A stretch of 64,000 nucleotides of DNA, taken from positions 1 to 64,000 of the forward strand of contig JABMPT010000005.1 in the NCBI GenBank assembly GCA_013202845.1. The letters are read 5' to 3'. Every line of letters begins with the position of its first letter. Position 1 is the first letter of the stretch. The notes below the pieces were generated by a model that searched no databases, had not been told where the DNA came from, and saw only the letters and a program-made list of their open reading frames with translations. The position numbers were made by a program, and so were the translations under genes. Source of the stretch: Candidatus Woesearchaeota archaeon. GTDB taxonomy: Archaea > Nanobdellota > Nanobdellia > Woesearchaeales > GCA-2686295. Below, one piece after another: positions 35,386 to 44,083 of the stretch.

Positions 35386-35432
35386 TTTATCAACATAAAC
35401 AAGGCGTGTTTTTATTATTTTTGGTTTGATTG

Positions 35433-35456
35433 TTTGTATTATTTAAATAATACAAA
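35433..35456. repeat. Perfect 24-bp palindrome between aspS and idi
   Basis: TTTGTATTATTTAAATAATACAAA, perfectly symmetrical about its centre, 48 bp upstream of aspS. Its AT core ATTTAAAT could be the aspS TATA box. It is followed 8 bp later by a perfect 12-bp-arm hairpin; the pair recurs in altered form upstream of the secretion ATPase gene. Confidence 0.6.
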
Positions 35457-35464
35457 TCAGCATT

Positions 35465-35493
35465 CAAAAGACAAAAGCATTTTTTGTCTTTTG
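35465..35493. repeat. Perfect 12-bp-arm hairpin after idi
   Basis: CAAAAGACAAAA GCATT TTTTGTCTTTTG. It begins directly after the idi stop on the leftward strand. Both strands could form it, so it may end the idi transcript. The flanks ATTCAAAAGAC and GTCTTTTGTTA recur at 41756-41785. Confidence 0.65.
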
Positions 35494-36015
35494 TTAAGGA
35501 ATCAAATCAGGGTGTTTCACAAGCAGAATCTTGAGTGCAATCTTGAGCCAGGGAGCATATATCTCAGGTTTTTCTACAAATTCCTTCTGCAAATCCGCAA
35601 CAGAAATCCATCTATAATCAGCGACTTCTTTAGGATTTGGCTCTGGTTCCTTATCACAAATTCCAAAGAAAACATGGTCGAATTCATGCTCTGTCAAGCC
35701 ATTATCAAACTCTGCTTTATAAGTGAAAGTGAAGATCTCCTTTAATTCGCAATCAAAGCCCATTTCTTCCATTATTCTCCTGTGAACAGCATCCTTTAGA
35801 TCTTCTTTAGGTCTTGGATGGCTGCAGCAGATATTGGCCCAGATTCCTCCACAATGATATTTATCCAAAGCTCTTTGTTGTATCATTAATTCTCCTTTTG
35901 AATTGAAGACAAATATCGAGAAACATCTGTGGAGCTTTCCATCCTTGTGAGCCTGAAGCTTCTCTTCTGTACCAATTTGGTTATCGTTCTCGTCAACTAA
36001 TATAACTTCTTCCAT
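35494..36015 (-). CDS. idi: Isopentenyl-diphosphate delta-isomerase, type I
   Basis: 173 residues, Nudix fold. LHRCFSIFVFN, GGIWANICCSHPRP (catalytic Cys in the CCSHP motif), and RRIMEEMGFDCEL (Nudix-like metal/Glu motif) identify type I IDI. It interconverts IPP and DMAPP for archaeal isoprenoid lipids. Many archaea use the flavin-dependent type II enzyme, so type I is less usual. With the geranylgeranyl reductase at 61 kb it is part of membrane-lipid synthesis. Confidence 0.92.
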   Translation of the reverse strand: MEEVILVDENDNQIGTEEKLQAHKDGKLHRCFSIFVFNSKGELMIQQRALDKYHCGGIWANICCSHPRPKEDLKDAVHRRIMEEMGFDCELKEIFTFTYKAEFDNGLTEHEFDHVFFGICDKEPEPNPKEVADYRWISVADLQKEFVEKPEIYAPWLKIALKILLVKHPDLIP

Positions 36016-36070
36016 TTTTTTACCTATAAAAAAACAAGTTTTTCCTATAACATTTAAATTTTTTCATATT

Positions 36071-37069
36071 TTATTTTATTTGTGATTCTGAACCAGGATA
36101 ATAATCAAGCTTTTCTTCATTTAAGACGATTGCAAAGTCATAACTTGCAATTATGTCTGGAAATCTATCCCTTAAGTCAAGCATGACTTTATGAAATATG
36201 TTAAAGTCTGGCATTTCAAAGTCTAATTCAACATCCCATGATCCAGTACAATTTATAAGATAAACAAGGTTTGGAATATCTGAGCAGACTGCAAAGAATT
36301 TACCATATTTCTCTTTCGTCAGATTCTTGAATTTTATCAATGCTTTACAAAATATGAAATTCAACTTCGGAAGATTCAAGAATATCCTTTGCATTAAAAT
36401 TATCTTATCTTTTCTTAGTTTTCGAAGTCTATAAGTTATTGTTCGAGCACTCATTTTCAATTTTTTTGCCATTTCAACAACAGGCATTCTTGAATTATTG
36501 ACAATTAGTCTGATTATCTTTTCATCTTCTTCATCTAATTGATAATCTCCTAGAAAGCCTCCTTGCTGTTCCCAAGAATAAGGCGGTTTTTTATCTAAAA
36601 GATATTCTTTCTTCCAGTGAGGAACTCCGAGAGCTATTGTTACTTCTCTAAATGCCATGAAAGAACTGTAGCGTTGTTCTAATTCTCTTACAGCCTCATC
36701 AAATTCATAGGGTGTCTTCACTATAAAACCTACAATGCAATCCCACTTCCCAGAACATGAGGCAATCCATTCTGTTTTTTTGTGTGCAACCAAATAATCA
36801 GTTATCTCTTGTATCTTGTCTTTATCTGCATTCTTAAACGATAAATAAAGTTTGAACTTGTAGAATCCGAGTTTGTAGGTATCTACTACTGATGCAAACC
36901 TTGTTATCCATCCTTCTTTCAAAAGTCTTTGGATTCTATAGCGAACAGTTTGTTTCGATAGTTTGAGTTTTCGACCAATTTTAGCGTCCGATTGTCTGCA
37001 GTCAGAATCTAACTCGTAGAGTAATTGTAAATCCTTCTTATCAAACATTGACAAAGTATTTGTGGACAT
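36071..37069 (-). CDS. Double-length Lrp/AsnC-family regulator
   Basis: 332 residues, twice the usual length: HTH 1 (about 8-60, SDAKIGRKLKLSKQTVRYRIQRLL), RAM-like domain 1 (to about 150), HTH 2 (about 175-230, VVEMAKKLKMSARTITYRLRKLR), RAM-like domain 2 to the end. This internal duplication could let a monomer bind like an Lrp dimer. TATA TTATATAAAT is 26 nt before the ATG (leaderless). Divergent from an unknown gene at 37199 that may be its target. Confidence 0.87.
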   Translation of the reverse strand: MSTNTLSMFDKKDLQLLYELDSDCRQSDAKIGRKLKLSKQTVRYRIQRLLKEGWITRFASVVDTYKLGFYKFKLYLSFKNADKDKIQEITDYLVAHKKTEWIASCSGKWDCIVGFIVKTPYEFDEAVRELEQRYSSFMAFREVTIALGVPHWKKEYLLDKKPPYSWEQQGGFLGDYQLDEEDEKIIRLIVNNSRMPVVEMAKKLKMSARTITYRLRKLRKDKIILMQRIFLNLPKLNFIFCKALIKFKNLTKEKYGKFFAVCSDIPNLVYLINCTGSWDVELDFEMPDFNIFHKVMLDLRDRFPDIIASYDFAIVLNEEKLDYYPGSESQIK

Positions 37070-37198
37070 ATAAGAATATAGTTACAATTTATTTATATAA
37101 TTTGTTGTTTTGACAAAAAAATCGTAGTAAATGTTTATCAACTTACATCATTACCCAACACCAGAATTAAAAATACTTTCAAAAAAAGGCGATAAAAA

Positions 37199-38026
37199 AT
37201 GATAGAAAAACTTACTGAAATGATTTTAATTGAAGAAGGGCTTGATCCTAACAAAGGAAAAGTATTAAGTAAAAAAGAGACAGATCAAAAAATTAAACAA
37301 ATGTTCAACAGAGAAAACCCACTTGAAGCAATAGTATTATTTGATTTGTCAAGTGTAACTGTAGGAACTGATGAAACAGAGAATAAGATTTTTGGCGAAA
37401 AAATCATGATAAGCAACTACTATAATTTCGGTGGAAGCATAAAGAGACAGAAAGGATTAAGAATTGAAAAAATTAATACAACAGAAGAAACTCAAATTAA
37501 TAATATTGTAATTAAGAATAAAGAATACAACAAATATGTATCAATAGATCCGACAGGGACATACAAGTTTATGAAAAGAGGAGAGACAAGAACAGGAAAA
37601 GTAAAAAGAGAAACAGTTGGATGGATGGATATAATGTACAGACCAACTGTTATATGGTTTCCAGTAATTGAAGAAAGAAAGAAACGTGAAGAAACAGAAA
37701 AAAGGCTTAGAGAATATTTTGGAATTAATAAAAATAATTTAATGCAAACTAAGAATAACGAAAAAATTCAACTAGCAACAATTTTTTTTTGCCAAGGAGA
37801 TGAACATTATATTACAGCCGTTATGCCAAAAAGCATCACTCGAAAGTCTTTTCATAAAAATGTAACTGATGGGATTGGAGGTAGAATCTCAAAAATAGAC
37901 TGTTTGCCAGAATATGGCAAATATAATAATACGGACGACAAATTCAAATCATGTGTCTATGAATCTAATAGAATTATAGAAGTATTTGAATATCTTTCAA
38001 GGCTTCAGAACCTAAAATTTAATTAA
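37199..38026 (+). CDS. Uncharacterised soluble protein
   Basis: 275 residues, no signal peptide or membrane segment, very rich in Lys, Ile, Asn and Glu, and more AT-rich than its neighbours. I recognise no family; a region around IDPTGTYKFMKRGETRTGK and a later FHKNVTDGIGGRISKIDC may form a compact fold. TATA ATTAAAAATAC lies 28 nt before the ATG. Divergent from the double Lrp regulator. The composition hints at acquired DNA (inference). Confidence 0.6.
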   Translation: MIEKLTEMILIEEGLDPNKGKVLSKKETDQKIKQMFNRENPLEAIVLFDLSSVTVGTDETENKIFGEKIMISNYYNFGGSIKRQKGLRIEKINTTEETQINNIVIKNKEYNKYVSIDPTGTYKFMKRGETRTGKVKRETVGWMDIMYRPTVIWFPVIEERKKREETEKRLREYFGINKNNLMQTKNNEKIQLATIFFCQGDEHYITAVMPKSITRKSFHKNVTDGIGGRISKIDCLPEYGKYNNTDDKFKSCVYESNRIIEVFEYLSRLQNLKFN

Positions 38027-38027
38027 T

Positions 38028-38654
38028 CTATATTATCTCAACTCTGCATGGTGCTCTTTGCTTGAAAGTCTCTGCATCTCCCTGAGTTCCAACTATTGCT
38101 CCGTAATGCATTGGAATTGCAAGTTTTGGCTTTATCACTTTGCATGCTTCTGCTGCTTCCATAGCAGTCATTACATATGTGCCTGAAACAGGTAACAATG
38201 CAACATCGATGTTTTCAAAGCTTTCCATCTCAGGAATCTTGTCAGTGTCGCCTGCATGGTAAATCCTCTTCCCATCCATTGTCAGGATAAAACCAATCCA
38301 ATTATACTCTTTTGTGTGGAAGGACTTGTTGGTGTTGTAAGCGGGAACAGCTTCAATAGCTAATCCTAAGAGCTCAACCTTATCCCCTGGCTCCACCAAA
38401 GTGATATTCCTAACTCCCAAACCAGATAATTTGCTCTGACAATCAGCAACAGTTATTATTATCGTGTTCTCATCTGACACTCTCTCAACATCCCTTGGAC
38501 TGCAATGGTCATAATGTTCATGAGTTATAAGCACTAGATCAGCTTTCTCATCCACATCACCAACCTGATATGGATCGATGTAAACAATCCTGCTTCCTTT
38601 TATCTTGAAACAGTCATGATATATCCTTTCAACAGATATTCCTTCATAATCCAT
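38028..38654 (-). CDS. Metallo-beta-lactamase-fold hydrolase (UlaG/YtnP-like)
   Basis: About 208 residues from the ATG at 38654; the GGGGTGAT ribosome site 8 nt upstream contains the track's GTG start at 38663. THEHYDHCS (HxHxDH), later HAGDTD, and IPMHYG near the end supply the metal ligands of the fold. This short single-domain form belongs to the UPF0173/UlaG-like lactonase group, often phosphodiesterase or lactone hydrolase. Substrate not readable. Between the unknown protein and the membrane triplet. Confidence 0.83.
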   Translation of the reverse strand: MDYEGISVERIYHDCFKIKGSRIVYIDPYQVGDVDEKADLVLITHEHYDHCSPRDVERVSDENTIIITVADCQSKLSGLGVRNITLVEPGDKVELLGLAIEAVPAYNTNKSFHTKEYNWIGFILTMDGKRIYHAGDTDKIPEMESFENIDVALLPVSGTYVMTAMEAAEACKVIKPKLAIPMHYGAIVGTQGDAETFKQRAPCRVEII

Positions 38655-38765
38655 TAACATCACCCCTTGTGTCTGGTATTAACTATTTTTTATAAAAGTT
38701 TTGTGATTATGCAGAATAGATAATCAAAACATTTATATACTATTCAGTCAATAATTTGTATTACA

Positions 38766-39332
38766 ATGGCAGAGACTGTACTAGGCGGAACGCTAACTTT
38801 TTTAAACGAATTAGGAGTGTATGATGTTATCCTTCCGTTCTTGTTATCCTTCACTATAATCTTCGCTATTCTCGAGAAGACAAAGATTTTTGGAGTTGAG
38901 AAACGCGGGGATGAAGAAATTACAAGAAAGAACATGAATGCCATGACTGCTTTTGTAATTGCATTCTTTGTTGTGGCATCATCAAAAATTGTTGCTCTGA
39001 TAAACATGGTTGCCAGCCAAGCATTCCTATTGATATTGTTGGTTGTGTTATTCCTTATCTTGGCAGGTGTGCTTCAAAAAGAAGGAGAGTATCAACTAGA
39101 GGGTGTTTGGAGAAACTGGTTCATGGGCGTAGCAGCAGTTGTACTCATATTAATATTCCTAAACGCTATTGGCTGGCTGGAATGGATATATGAATTCCTG
39201 ACAGATTATTGGAACACAGAAGCTGTCTCTGCAGTCATACTGTTAATACTCATTGTTATTTTCATTGCTTGGATTACAAGAGACAGTAAATCAATCAAGA
39301 AAAAAGTAGAAAAAGAAAAGAAAGGTGATTAA
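38766..39332 (+). CDS. Polytopic membrane protein A of a paralogous triplet
   Basis: 188 residues with about five hydrophobic segments and a basic C-terminus (KKKVEKEKKGD). The N-terminal block YDVILPFLLSFTIIFAILEKTKIFG recurs in the next two genes, so the three arose by duplication. No annotated family comes to mind. TATA ATTTATATAC lies about 30 nt upstream. First gene of a tight three-gene unit (gaps 2 and 7 nt) next to coiled-coil and secretion-ATPase genes. A multi-subunit membrane complex is likely (inference). Confidence 0.72.
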   Translation: MAETVLGGTLTFLNELGVYDVILPFLLSFTIIFAILEKTKIFGVEKRGDEEITRKNMNAMTAFVIAFFVVASSKIVALINMVASQAFLLILLVVLFLILAGVLQKEGEYQLEGVWRNWFMGVAAVVLILIFLNAIGWLEWIYEFLTDYWNTEAVSAVILLILIVIFIAWITRDSKSIKKKVEKEKKGD

Positions 39333-39334
39333 TT

Positions 39335-39952
39335 ATGGTTTGGAGTTTTGAACAATCAATATTTGCTCTCTGGGACATAGGACTAATAGATGTTATTTTA
39401 CCATTTCTGATTGTATTCACAATTATATATGCCTCTTTGGAGAAATCTCATATTCTTGGAAAGGACAGCAAGAAGTATAATGTTATCATTGCATTAGTGA
39501 TGGGTTTCTCAGTGGTTATTCCCCATGTCTTATGGGGTACTAGGGATTTCACAAATCCATATTTATCAAACGGAATGATTGACGTTGTTAATATTATGAA
39601 TAAAGCATTGCCGGATGTTTCTCTGGTCGCAATAGCTTTCATAATGGTTATGCTGATCCTTGGAATAATAGGTGGTGATGTGAATTTTGCTGGAACAAGT
39701 CTTGGCGGACTTGCAGTTTTAGTCGCGATTATCGCAGTAATTATAGTATTCTTAGCAGCCGCAGATGTTCTCAGAAACCTTCCATGGTGGCTCTATTGGA
39801 TTTATGATCCATATGTAAAAGAAGTGATCGTTGTTATACTGGTCTTTGGTATAATAATATGGTTTATCACAAAAGACGATAAGGGGAGCCAGGAAAAAGG
39901 TTTCAAACATTTAATGGAAGACGTAACAAAGATATTCCCTGGCAGAAAATAA
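39335..39952 (+). CDS. Polytopic membrane protein B of a paralogous triplet
   Basis: 205 residues, about five TM helices. The block LIDVILPFLIVFTIIYASLEKSHILG matches protein A. A Gly-rich TM (GIIGGDVNFAGTSLGGLAV) and an aromatic loop PWWLYWIYDPY follow. C-terminal soluble tail (about 25 residues) is basic. Starts 2 nt after protein A. Function unknown. Confidence 0.72.
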   Translation: MVWSFEQSIFALWDIGLIDVILPFLIVFTIIYASLEKSHILGKDSKKYNVIIALVMGFSVVIPHVLWGTRDFTNPYLSNGMIDVVNIMNKALPDVSLVAIAFIMVMLILGIIGGDVNFAGTSLGGLAVLVAIIAVIIVFLAAADVLRNLPWWLYWIYDPYVKEVIVVILVFGIIIWFITKDDKGSQEKGFKHLMEDVTKIFPGRK

Positions 39953-39959
39953 TTATAAA

Positions 39960-40547
39960 ATGGCTACATTCCTGGATATTGGTATAATTGAGCATTTCTC
40001 AATTGTTTTTGTATTCTTGCTAATATTCACAGTAATATACGCTCTGCTAGAGTACAGCAAACCATTTGGTAAGGGAAAGAAAGGATTACATGGCATAATA
40101 GCGCTTGTGCTTGGATTATTGATAGTCATTTCAAAGCCAGCAGTTTTGCTTGTCAATTTCTTGACTTCTTGGTTTTTAGTATTATTCCTGTTTTTATTTC
40201 TAGTAATATTCACTCTTAGGATGTTTGGAACATCAGAATCAGACATGACTGCACTAGTAAAGGATGTGCGATTCTATCCTTGGTTGGTAGTCATAATAGT
40301 TGTTATTGTAATAGCTGGTTTTGGATCTGTATTTGGTCAAACACTTCTTGAAAGAGGAGCTGGTTTAGATGATGAAGATGTTGAAGAAGGTGTTGTATTG
40401 CCAGGCGATTTAGAAGGAGGATCAACAAGAACAACAAGCTTTGGAACAAATGTTCTTAACACAGTGTTTCATCCAAAAGTACTAGGATTAATAGCAATTC
40501 TATTGGTGGGATTATTCTCAATTACCTTCCTTTCAAAACTAACCTAG
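39960..40547 (+). CDS. Polytopic membrane protein C of a paralogous triplet
   Basis: 195 residues. N-terminal FSIVFVFLLIFTVIYALLEYSKPFG is the same block as in A and B; then two or three TMs, an acidic linker (GAGLDDEDVEEGVVLPGDLEGG) unlike the others, and a final TM (KVLGLIAILLVGLFSITFLS). Ends 3 nt from the end of the convergent coiled-coil gene. The most diverged of the three; unknown function. Confidence 0.7.
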   Translation: MATFLDIGIIEHFSIVFVFLLIFTVIYALLEYSKPFGKGKKGLHGIIALVLGLLIVISKPAVLLVNFLTSWFLVLFLFLFLVIFTLRMFGTSESDMTALVKDVRFYPWLVVIIVVIVIAGFGSVFGQTLLERGAGLDDEDVEEGVVLPGDLEGGSTRTTSFGTNVLNTVFHPKVLGLIAILLVGLFSITFLSKLT

Positions 40548-40549
40548 AA

Positions 40550-41209
40550 CTATTTGGTTTTCTTCTTCATAGTATCTGCAACTTTAGAAAGATCGTTAAC
40601 TTTCTCTGTGAACACAGGCAGTACTTTTGAGAAAACCTTTTCCATTGCTTTTACTTCTGCACCAACATTCAGAATGTTCTTATCATACTCCCCAATCTTT
40701 CCTATTACTGCTTGGTGTAATTTATCAAATTCTTCTTTAAGACTTGAGAAATCTTTTTCTAATGAACCAAGTTTGGCTTCTGTTTCATTCTTCCATTCAA
40801 CTATCTTGTTTATATCCTTTACAATCTCGCTCCATTTCTCTTCTATGATAGATTCTACTAATTCTTCTACTTCAGGAGATTTTTCTTGATATGGAGGAAT
40901 ATTCATAGGTGCCTCTTGTGGTTGCCTAAAACTATCTTGTGAATAATTAGGTTCTGAGAACGCTTGTTGCTGAGTAGGCTCCTGTACTTGTTGAGTCACT
41001 TCCTGTTCAACCTTCTCTGGCTCCACTCCACTCACAGCAGGTTTTGTATCTGCCTGATTCATCGCCTCAAATATCCTCGAAGAAGAATAGCCATCTCTCT
41101 GAAGTGTTTGGATTATCCTGTTATTATCAATTCCCTGTCCTCTCATAGAAAGAACCTGATTAACAGGGGTCTCATTTTTTGGTGGTTTGCTTTTTCCAAA
41201 TAAGCCCAT
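40550..41209 (-). CDS. Coiled-coil protein with N-terminal helical (UBA-like) domain
   Basis: 219 residues: an N-terminal helical motif VNQVLSMRGQGIDNNRIIQTLQRDGYSSSRIFEAMNQ (about 15-52), a Gln/Pro-rich linker (about 60-110), then a long coiled coil (about 115-219). The N-terminal motif resembles that of the MFS-like protein at 17111. No signal peptide. Lies between the membrane triplet and the secretion ATPase, on the opposite strand, downstream of another coiled-coil gene. Could be an ATPase-regulating or scaffold protein of the machine. Confidence 0.7.
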   Translation of the reverse strand: MGLFGKSKPPKNETPVNQVLSMRGQGIDNNRIIQTLQRDGYSSSRIFEAMNQADTKPAVSGVEPEKVEQEVTQQVQEPTQQQAFSEPNYSQDSFRQPQEAPMNIPPYQEKSPEVEELVESIIEEKWSEIVKDINKIVEWKNETEAKLGSLEKDFSSLKEEFDKLHQAVIGKIGEYDKNILNVGAEVKAMEKVFSKVLPVFTEKVNDLSKVADTMKKKTK

Positions 41210-41261
41210 TTTTACCTCTTTTCTCTTTCCTTAATGTTGTAGTTGCTATATAAATTTTTCT

Positions 41262-41675
41262 CTATTTATTTTTCAGAGCTTTGTTGAGCTCTTCTCTCGT
41301 GACAAAATCCATTGGTTGCCACATGTCAACATATTTCTCAACCACTTTGAAGTCTGATTGCTTGACAGATTTCTGTAGTTCAGCAGACATCTGTATTAGA
41401 TTCTCATTTATCTCGCTCACAGATCTCTTTATATCCAATAAATCCTGATTCAAGGATCTTATCTCTTGTCTCATATCTCTTTCAAACTCTAACAAAGCTT
41501 GGTCTGTCATCTGGGTCTTCTTTCTGATATTAGAGTATCTCTCTTCAAGGACTCTCAATCTAGAACCAAGAGTTGTGACTTTTCTTGAAACATTCTGAAA
41601 AGGAGTTTCAGCCTCATCCTCTTTTTTAGCTTCCTGTTGTTGTGCTACAAAATCTTCTTCTGCCATATTATTCAA
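41262..41675 (-). CDS. Coiled-coil protein, FlaC/E-like by context
   Basis: 137 residues: acidic N-terminus, then coiled coil from about 28 to 115 (RLRVLEERYSNIRKKTQ and following heptads), and a short C-terminal end WQPMDFVTREELNKAL. The size and coiled coil next to an ATPase and platform protein recall FlaC/D/E of archaella, but I see no sequence signature that proves it. Divergent from the ATPase gene, sharing its promoter region. Confidence 0.65.
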   Translation of the reverse strand: MNNMAEEDFVAQQQEAKKEDEAETPFQNVSRKVTTLGSRLRVLEERYSNIRKKTQMTDQALLEFERDMRQEIRSLNQDLLDIKRSVSEINENLIQMSAELQKSVKQSDFKVVEKYVDMWQPMDFVTREELNKALKNK

Positions 41676-41738
41676 AAATTTTATAAAGGTATTTCGTATA
41701 GAGAATATTCATAGATACTAATATAAAGTTTTCGGCTT

Positions 41739-41755
41739 ATTGATTTAAAATCAAT
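41739..41755. promoter_or_regulatory. 17-bp palindrome at the ATPase gene promoter
   Basis: ATTGATTT A AAATCAAT, perfect about a central A. It follows the TATA box AATATAAAG (41720-41728) by about 10 bp and would cover the transcription start. Possible operator. Confidence 0.5.
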
Positions 41756-41758
41756 ATT

Positions 41759-41782
41759 CAAAAGACATAATCAGGTCTTTTG
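41759..41782 (+). repeat. Hairpin in the 5' leader of the ATPase mRNA
   Basis: CAAAAGAC ATAATCAG GTCTTTTG with perfect 8-bp arms. Its 3' arm ends 4 nt before the GAGGTGA ribosome-binding site (41787-41793) of the ATPase gene, so it could control translation. Arms and flanks match the hairpin after idi. Confidence 0.6.
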
Positions 41783-41797
41783 TTATGAGGTGAGCTT

Positions 41798-44083
41798 TTG
41801 GCAGAGAAGGATGTGTTCTCCTACGAAACACAAAGACAAGGGGAGGACAATGTTTTAAAAATTGATTGTGAGAAAGTAACTAGGGTTCCCTCTATTGAGG
41901 ACGATGAACTTTATATGGCTAAAACAGCCGAGTTTCTGAATGAGAATCCTGGAACAACAAAGATTATTTTTTCTCAGAAAAGAGATTATGAATATGATTA
42001 TGCCCAGACAATCATGCTGACAGAAATGGCACATCTGTACAACGAGCTTCTTAAAAACAAAGAGTTGTTCAGCTATGAATCATTCAGGGCCTATGATGAA
42101 GGAGGAAGACAGGATGCAAAATTCAATGAAATAAGAAACAGCATCTTCAATTTTCTGAAAAAGGACCCTATGGGCTGCTATGTAACGCTTAAGAGAATCC
42201 ACAGGAGGGAAAACATTCTATTGGATAAGAGCAAGGACAAGAAAAGCATAAGCTCTCACAAGAAATACGTCCAACTAGTGGAATACCTGATAAAACTTCT
42301 TGAGAATACCAAGATAATAACAATTCTCAAGCCTTTCTCAGCAGGGCACAGGGTTGGTACAAGGGATATTTACAGGAAGGTCTTCAGTCCAACCATCAAG
42401 CCAGATTTCATGTTCACAAGATTAATGGCTACATATCCAAAAGACGCAACAGAAATGGACAATTATGATGTAGAAGATTCTGAAGTAGTGATTTTTGAAT
42501 TGAATGATGACATACAATATCTTTATCACGTTACCCCACCAGAATTTAAATTAAACGAGGATAAATATGAAATATTAGACCTTGCCAGAAATATAATGGC
42601 AGAGCACAAACCAGAAAAACAGGATTTTGTTGATCCTGAAAGGATGAGAGAGGTTTTCTACAATGTTGGTCATGATTTACTGGAAGAATTGGCAAATTAT
42701 CGAAATATGAAACTTAGTAAAAAAGAATTGAATGAACTAACACAGATTCTTATCAGATATACTGTCGGCTTTGGACTGATAGAAGTTCTGCTACAAGATC
42801 CAAAAATTCAAGATATAACAATAAACAGTCCCATGGGTCAAATACCTATGTTCATAGTACACCAAGACTTTGGAGAGTGTAAAACAAATATCCTGCCAAG
42901 TATTGATGATGGAGAATCTTGGGCTTCAAAACTAAGACTTCTCTCTGGTAGACCATTGGACGAGGCAAATCCTGTTCTTGACACAGAAATAGAGATACCG
43001 ACGATTGCAAACGCCAGAGTTGGAGTGATTGCACCTCCTCTGAATCCTTCTGGGATAGCCTATGCCTTCAGAAGACACAGGGACAAACCATGGACTCTTC
43101 CATTATTCATAAAACACAAAATGATTAATTCTCTAGCTGCAGGGATTCTTAGTTTCATAATTGATGGCAGCAGAACAATGCTCATAGCTGGAACTAGAAG
43201 CGCTGGAAAAACTTCTCTTCTCGGCTCATTAATGGTCGAGATAATGAGAAAATACAGGATGATAACCATAGAAGACACTTTGGAGTTACCAACAAATTCA
43301 CTTAGAAAGCTCGGCTACAATATCCAATCTATGAAAGTTGCTTCTGCACTTTCAAAAGGAAGCTCTGAAGTCCCTGCTGATGAAGGAATAAGAACAACTC
43401 TAAGACTTGGGGATTCATGCTTGATAATCGGCGAGGTTAGAAGTACAGAAGCAAAAGCATTGTATGAAGCCATGAGAGTTGGTGCTTTAGCTAATGTTGT
43501 TGCCGGAACAATACATGGTGATAGCCCATATGGTGTTTTTGACAGAGTTGTCAATGATTTAGAAGTTCCTAGGACAAGCTTCAAAGCCACAGATATTATA
43601 GTTGTTGCCAATCCTATAAAAAGCGCTGACGGACTTCACAGATGGAGAAGAGTAACCCAGATAACAGAGGTTAGAAAACTTTGGGAAGATGATCCTATGA
43701 GAGAAGGTGGCTTCATAGATCTGATGAAGTATAATTCAAAAACAGATCAATTAGAGGTTTCTGATGATTTAATTAATGGCGAATCTGAAATACTTAAAGG
43801 AATAGCCGGAAATGTCAAGGAATGGGCCGGTAACTGGGATGCAGTATGGGATAACATCATGTTAAGAGCAAATATGAAGGAGCTATTGGTGAAAACAGCT
43901 GAAAAAGAGAAGAATGACGAATTATTGGAAGCACCTTTTGTTATCAGGTGCAATGATGAGTTTCACAGGATAAGTGACAAAGTCAAGGATAAAACAGGCA
44001 AGCTTGACTCCAAGAGAATACTTTTTGAATGGAAAGAATGGTTAAAAAAAGAGGTTCGCAAGAATAATTCCAAAAATGGATGA
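41798..44083 (+). CDS. Type II/IV secretion system ATPase (GspE/FlaI/TadA superfamily)
   Basis: 761 residues, TTG start with GAGG 8 nt upstream. The N-terminal part (about 1-290) is unlike FlaI and may bind partners. The ATPase core has Walker A AGTRSAGKTS (about 465-472), ITIEDTLELP (Asp box), LIIGEVRSTEAKALYEAMR (Walker B with catalytic Glu), and VAGTIHGDS (His box). Members power assembly of pili, archaella or secretion pseudopili. The extra N- and C-terminal (about 640-761) regions make it longer than FlaI (about 550). The next gene, a TadC-like protein, overlaps by 8 nt. Confidence 0.9.
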   Translation: MAEKDVFSYETQRQGEDNVLKIDCEKVTRVPSIEDDELYMAKTAEFLNENPGTTKIIFSQKRDYEYDYAQTIMLTEMAHLYNELLKNKELFSYESFRAYDEGGRQDAKFNEIRNSIFNFLKKDPMGCYVTLKRIHRRENILLDKSKDKKSISSHKKYVQLVEYLIKLLENTKIITILKPFSAGHRVGTRDIYRKVFSPTIKPDFMFTRLMATYPKDATEMDNYDVEDSEVVIFELNDDIQYLYHVTPPEFKLNEDKYEILDLARNIMAEHKPEKQDFVDPERMREVFYNVGHDLLEELANYRNMKLSKKELNELTQILIRYTVGFGLIEVLLQDPKIQDITINSPMGQIPMFIVHQDFGECKTNILPSIDDGESWASKLRLLSGRPLDEANPVLDTEIEIPTIANARVGVIAPPLNPSGIAYAFRRHRDKPWTLPLFIKHKMINSLAAGILSFIIDGSRTMLIAGTRSAGKTSLLGSLMVEIMRKYRMITIEDTLELPTNSLRKLGYNIQSMKVASALSKGSSEVPADEGIRTTLRLGDSCLIIGEVRSTEAKALYEAMRVGALANVVAGTIHGDSPYGVFDRVVNDLEVPRTSFKATDIIVVANPIKSADGLHRWRRVTQITEVRKLWEDDPMREGGFIDLMKYNSKTDQLEVSDDLINGESEILKGIAGNVKEWAGNWDAVWDNIMLRANMKELLVKTAEKEKNDELLEAPFVIRCNDEFHRISDKVKDKTGKLDSKRILFEWKEWLKKEVRKNNSKNG

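Noticed and set aside
41262-41675. Firm assignment as archaellum FlaC/FlaE
   Set aside because: Context and coiled coil fit, but the FlaD/E-type sequence block is not recognisable and no archaellin or FlaF/G gene is near.
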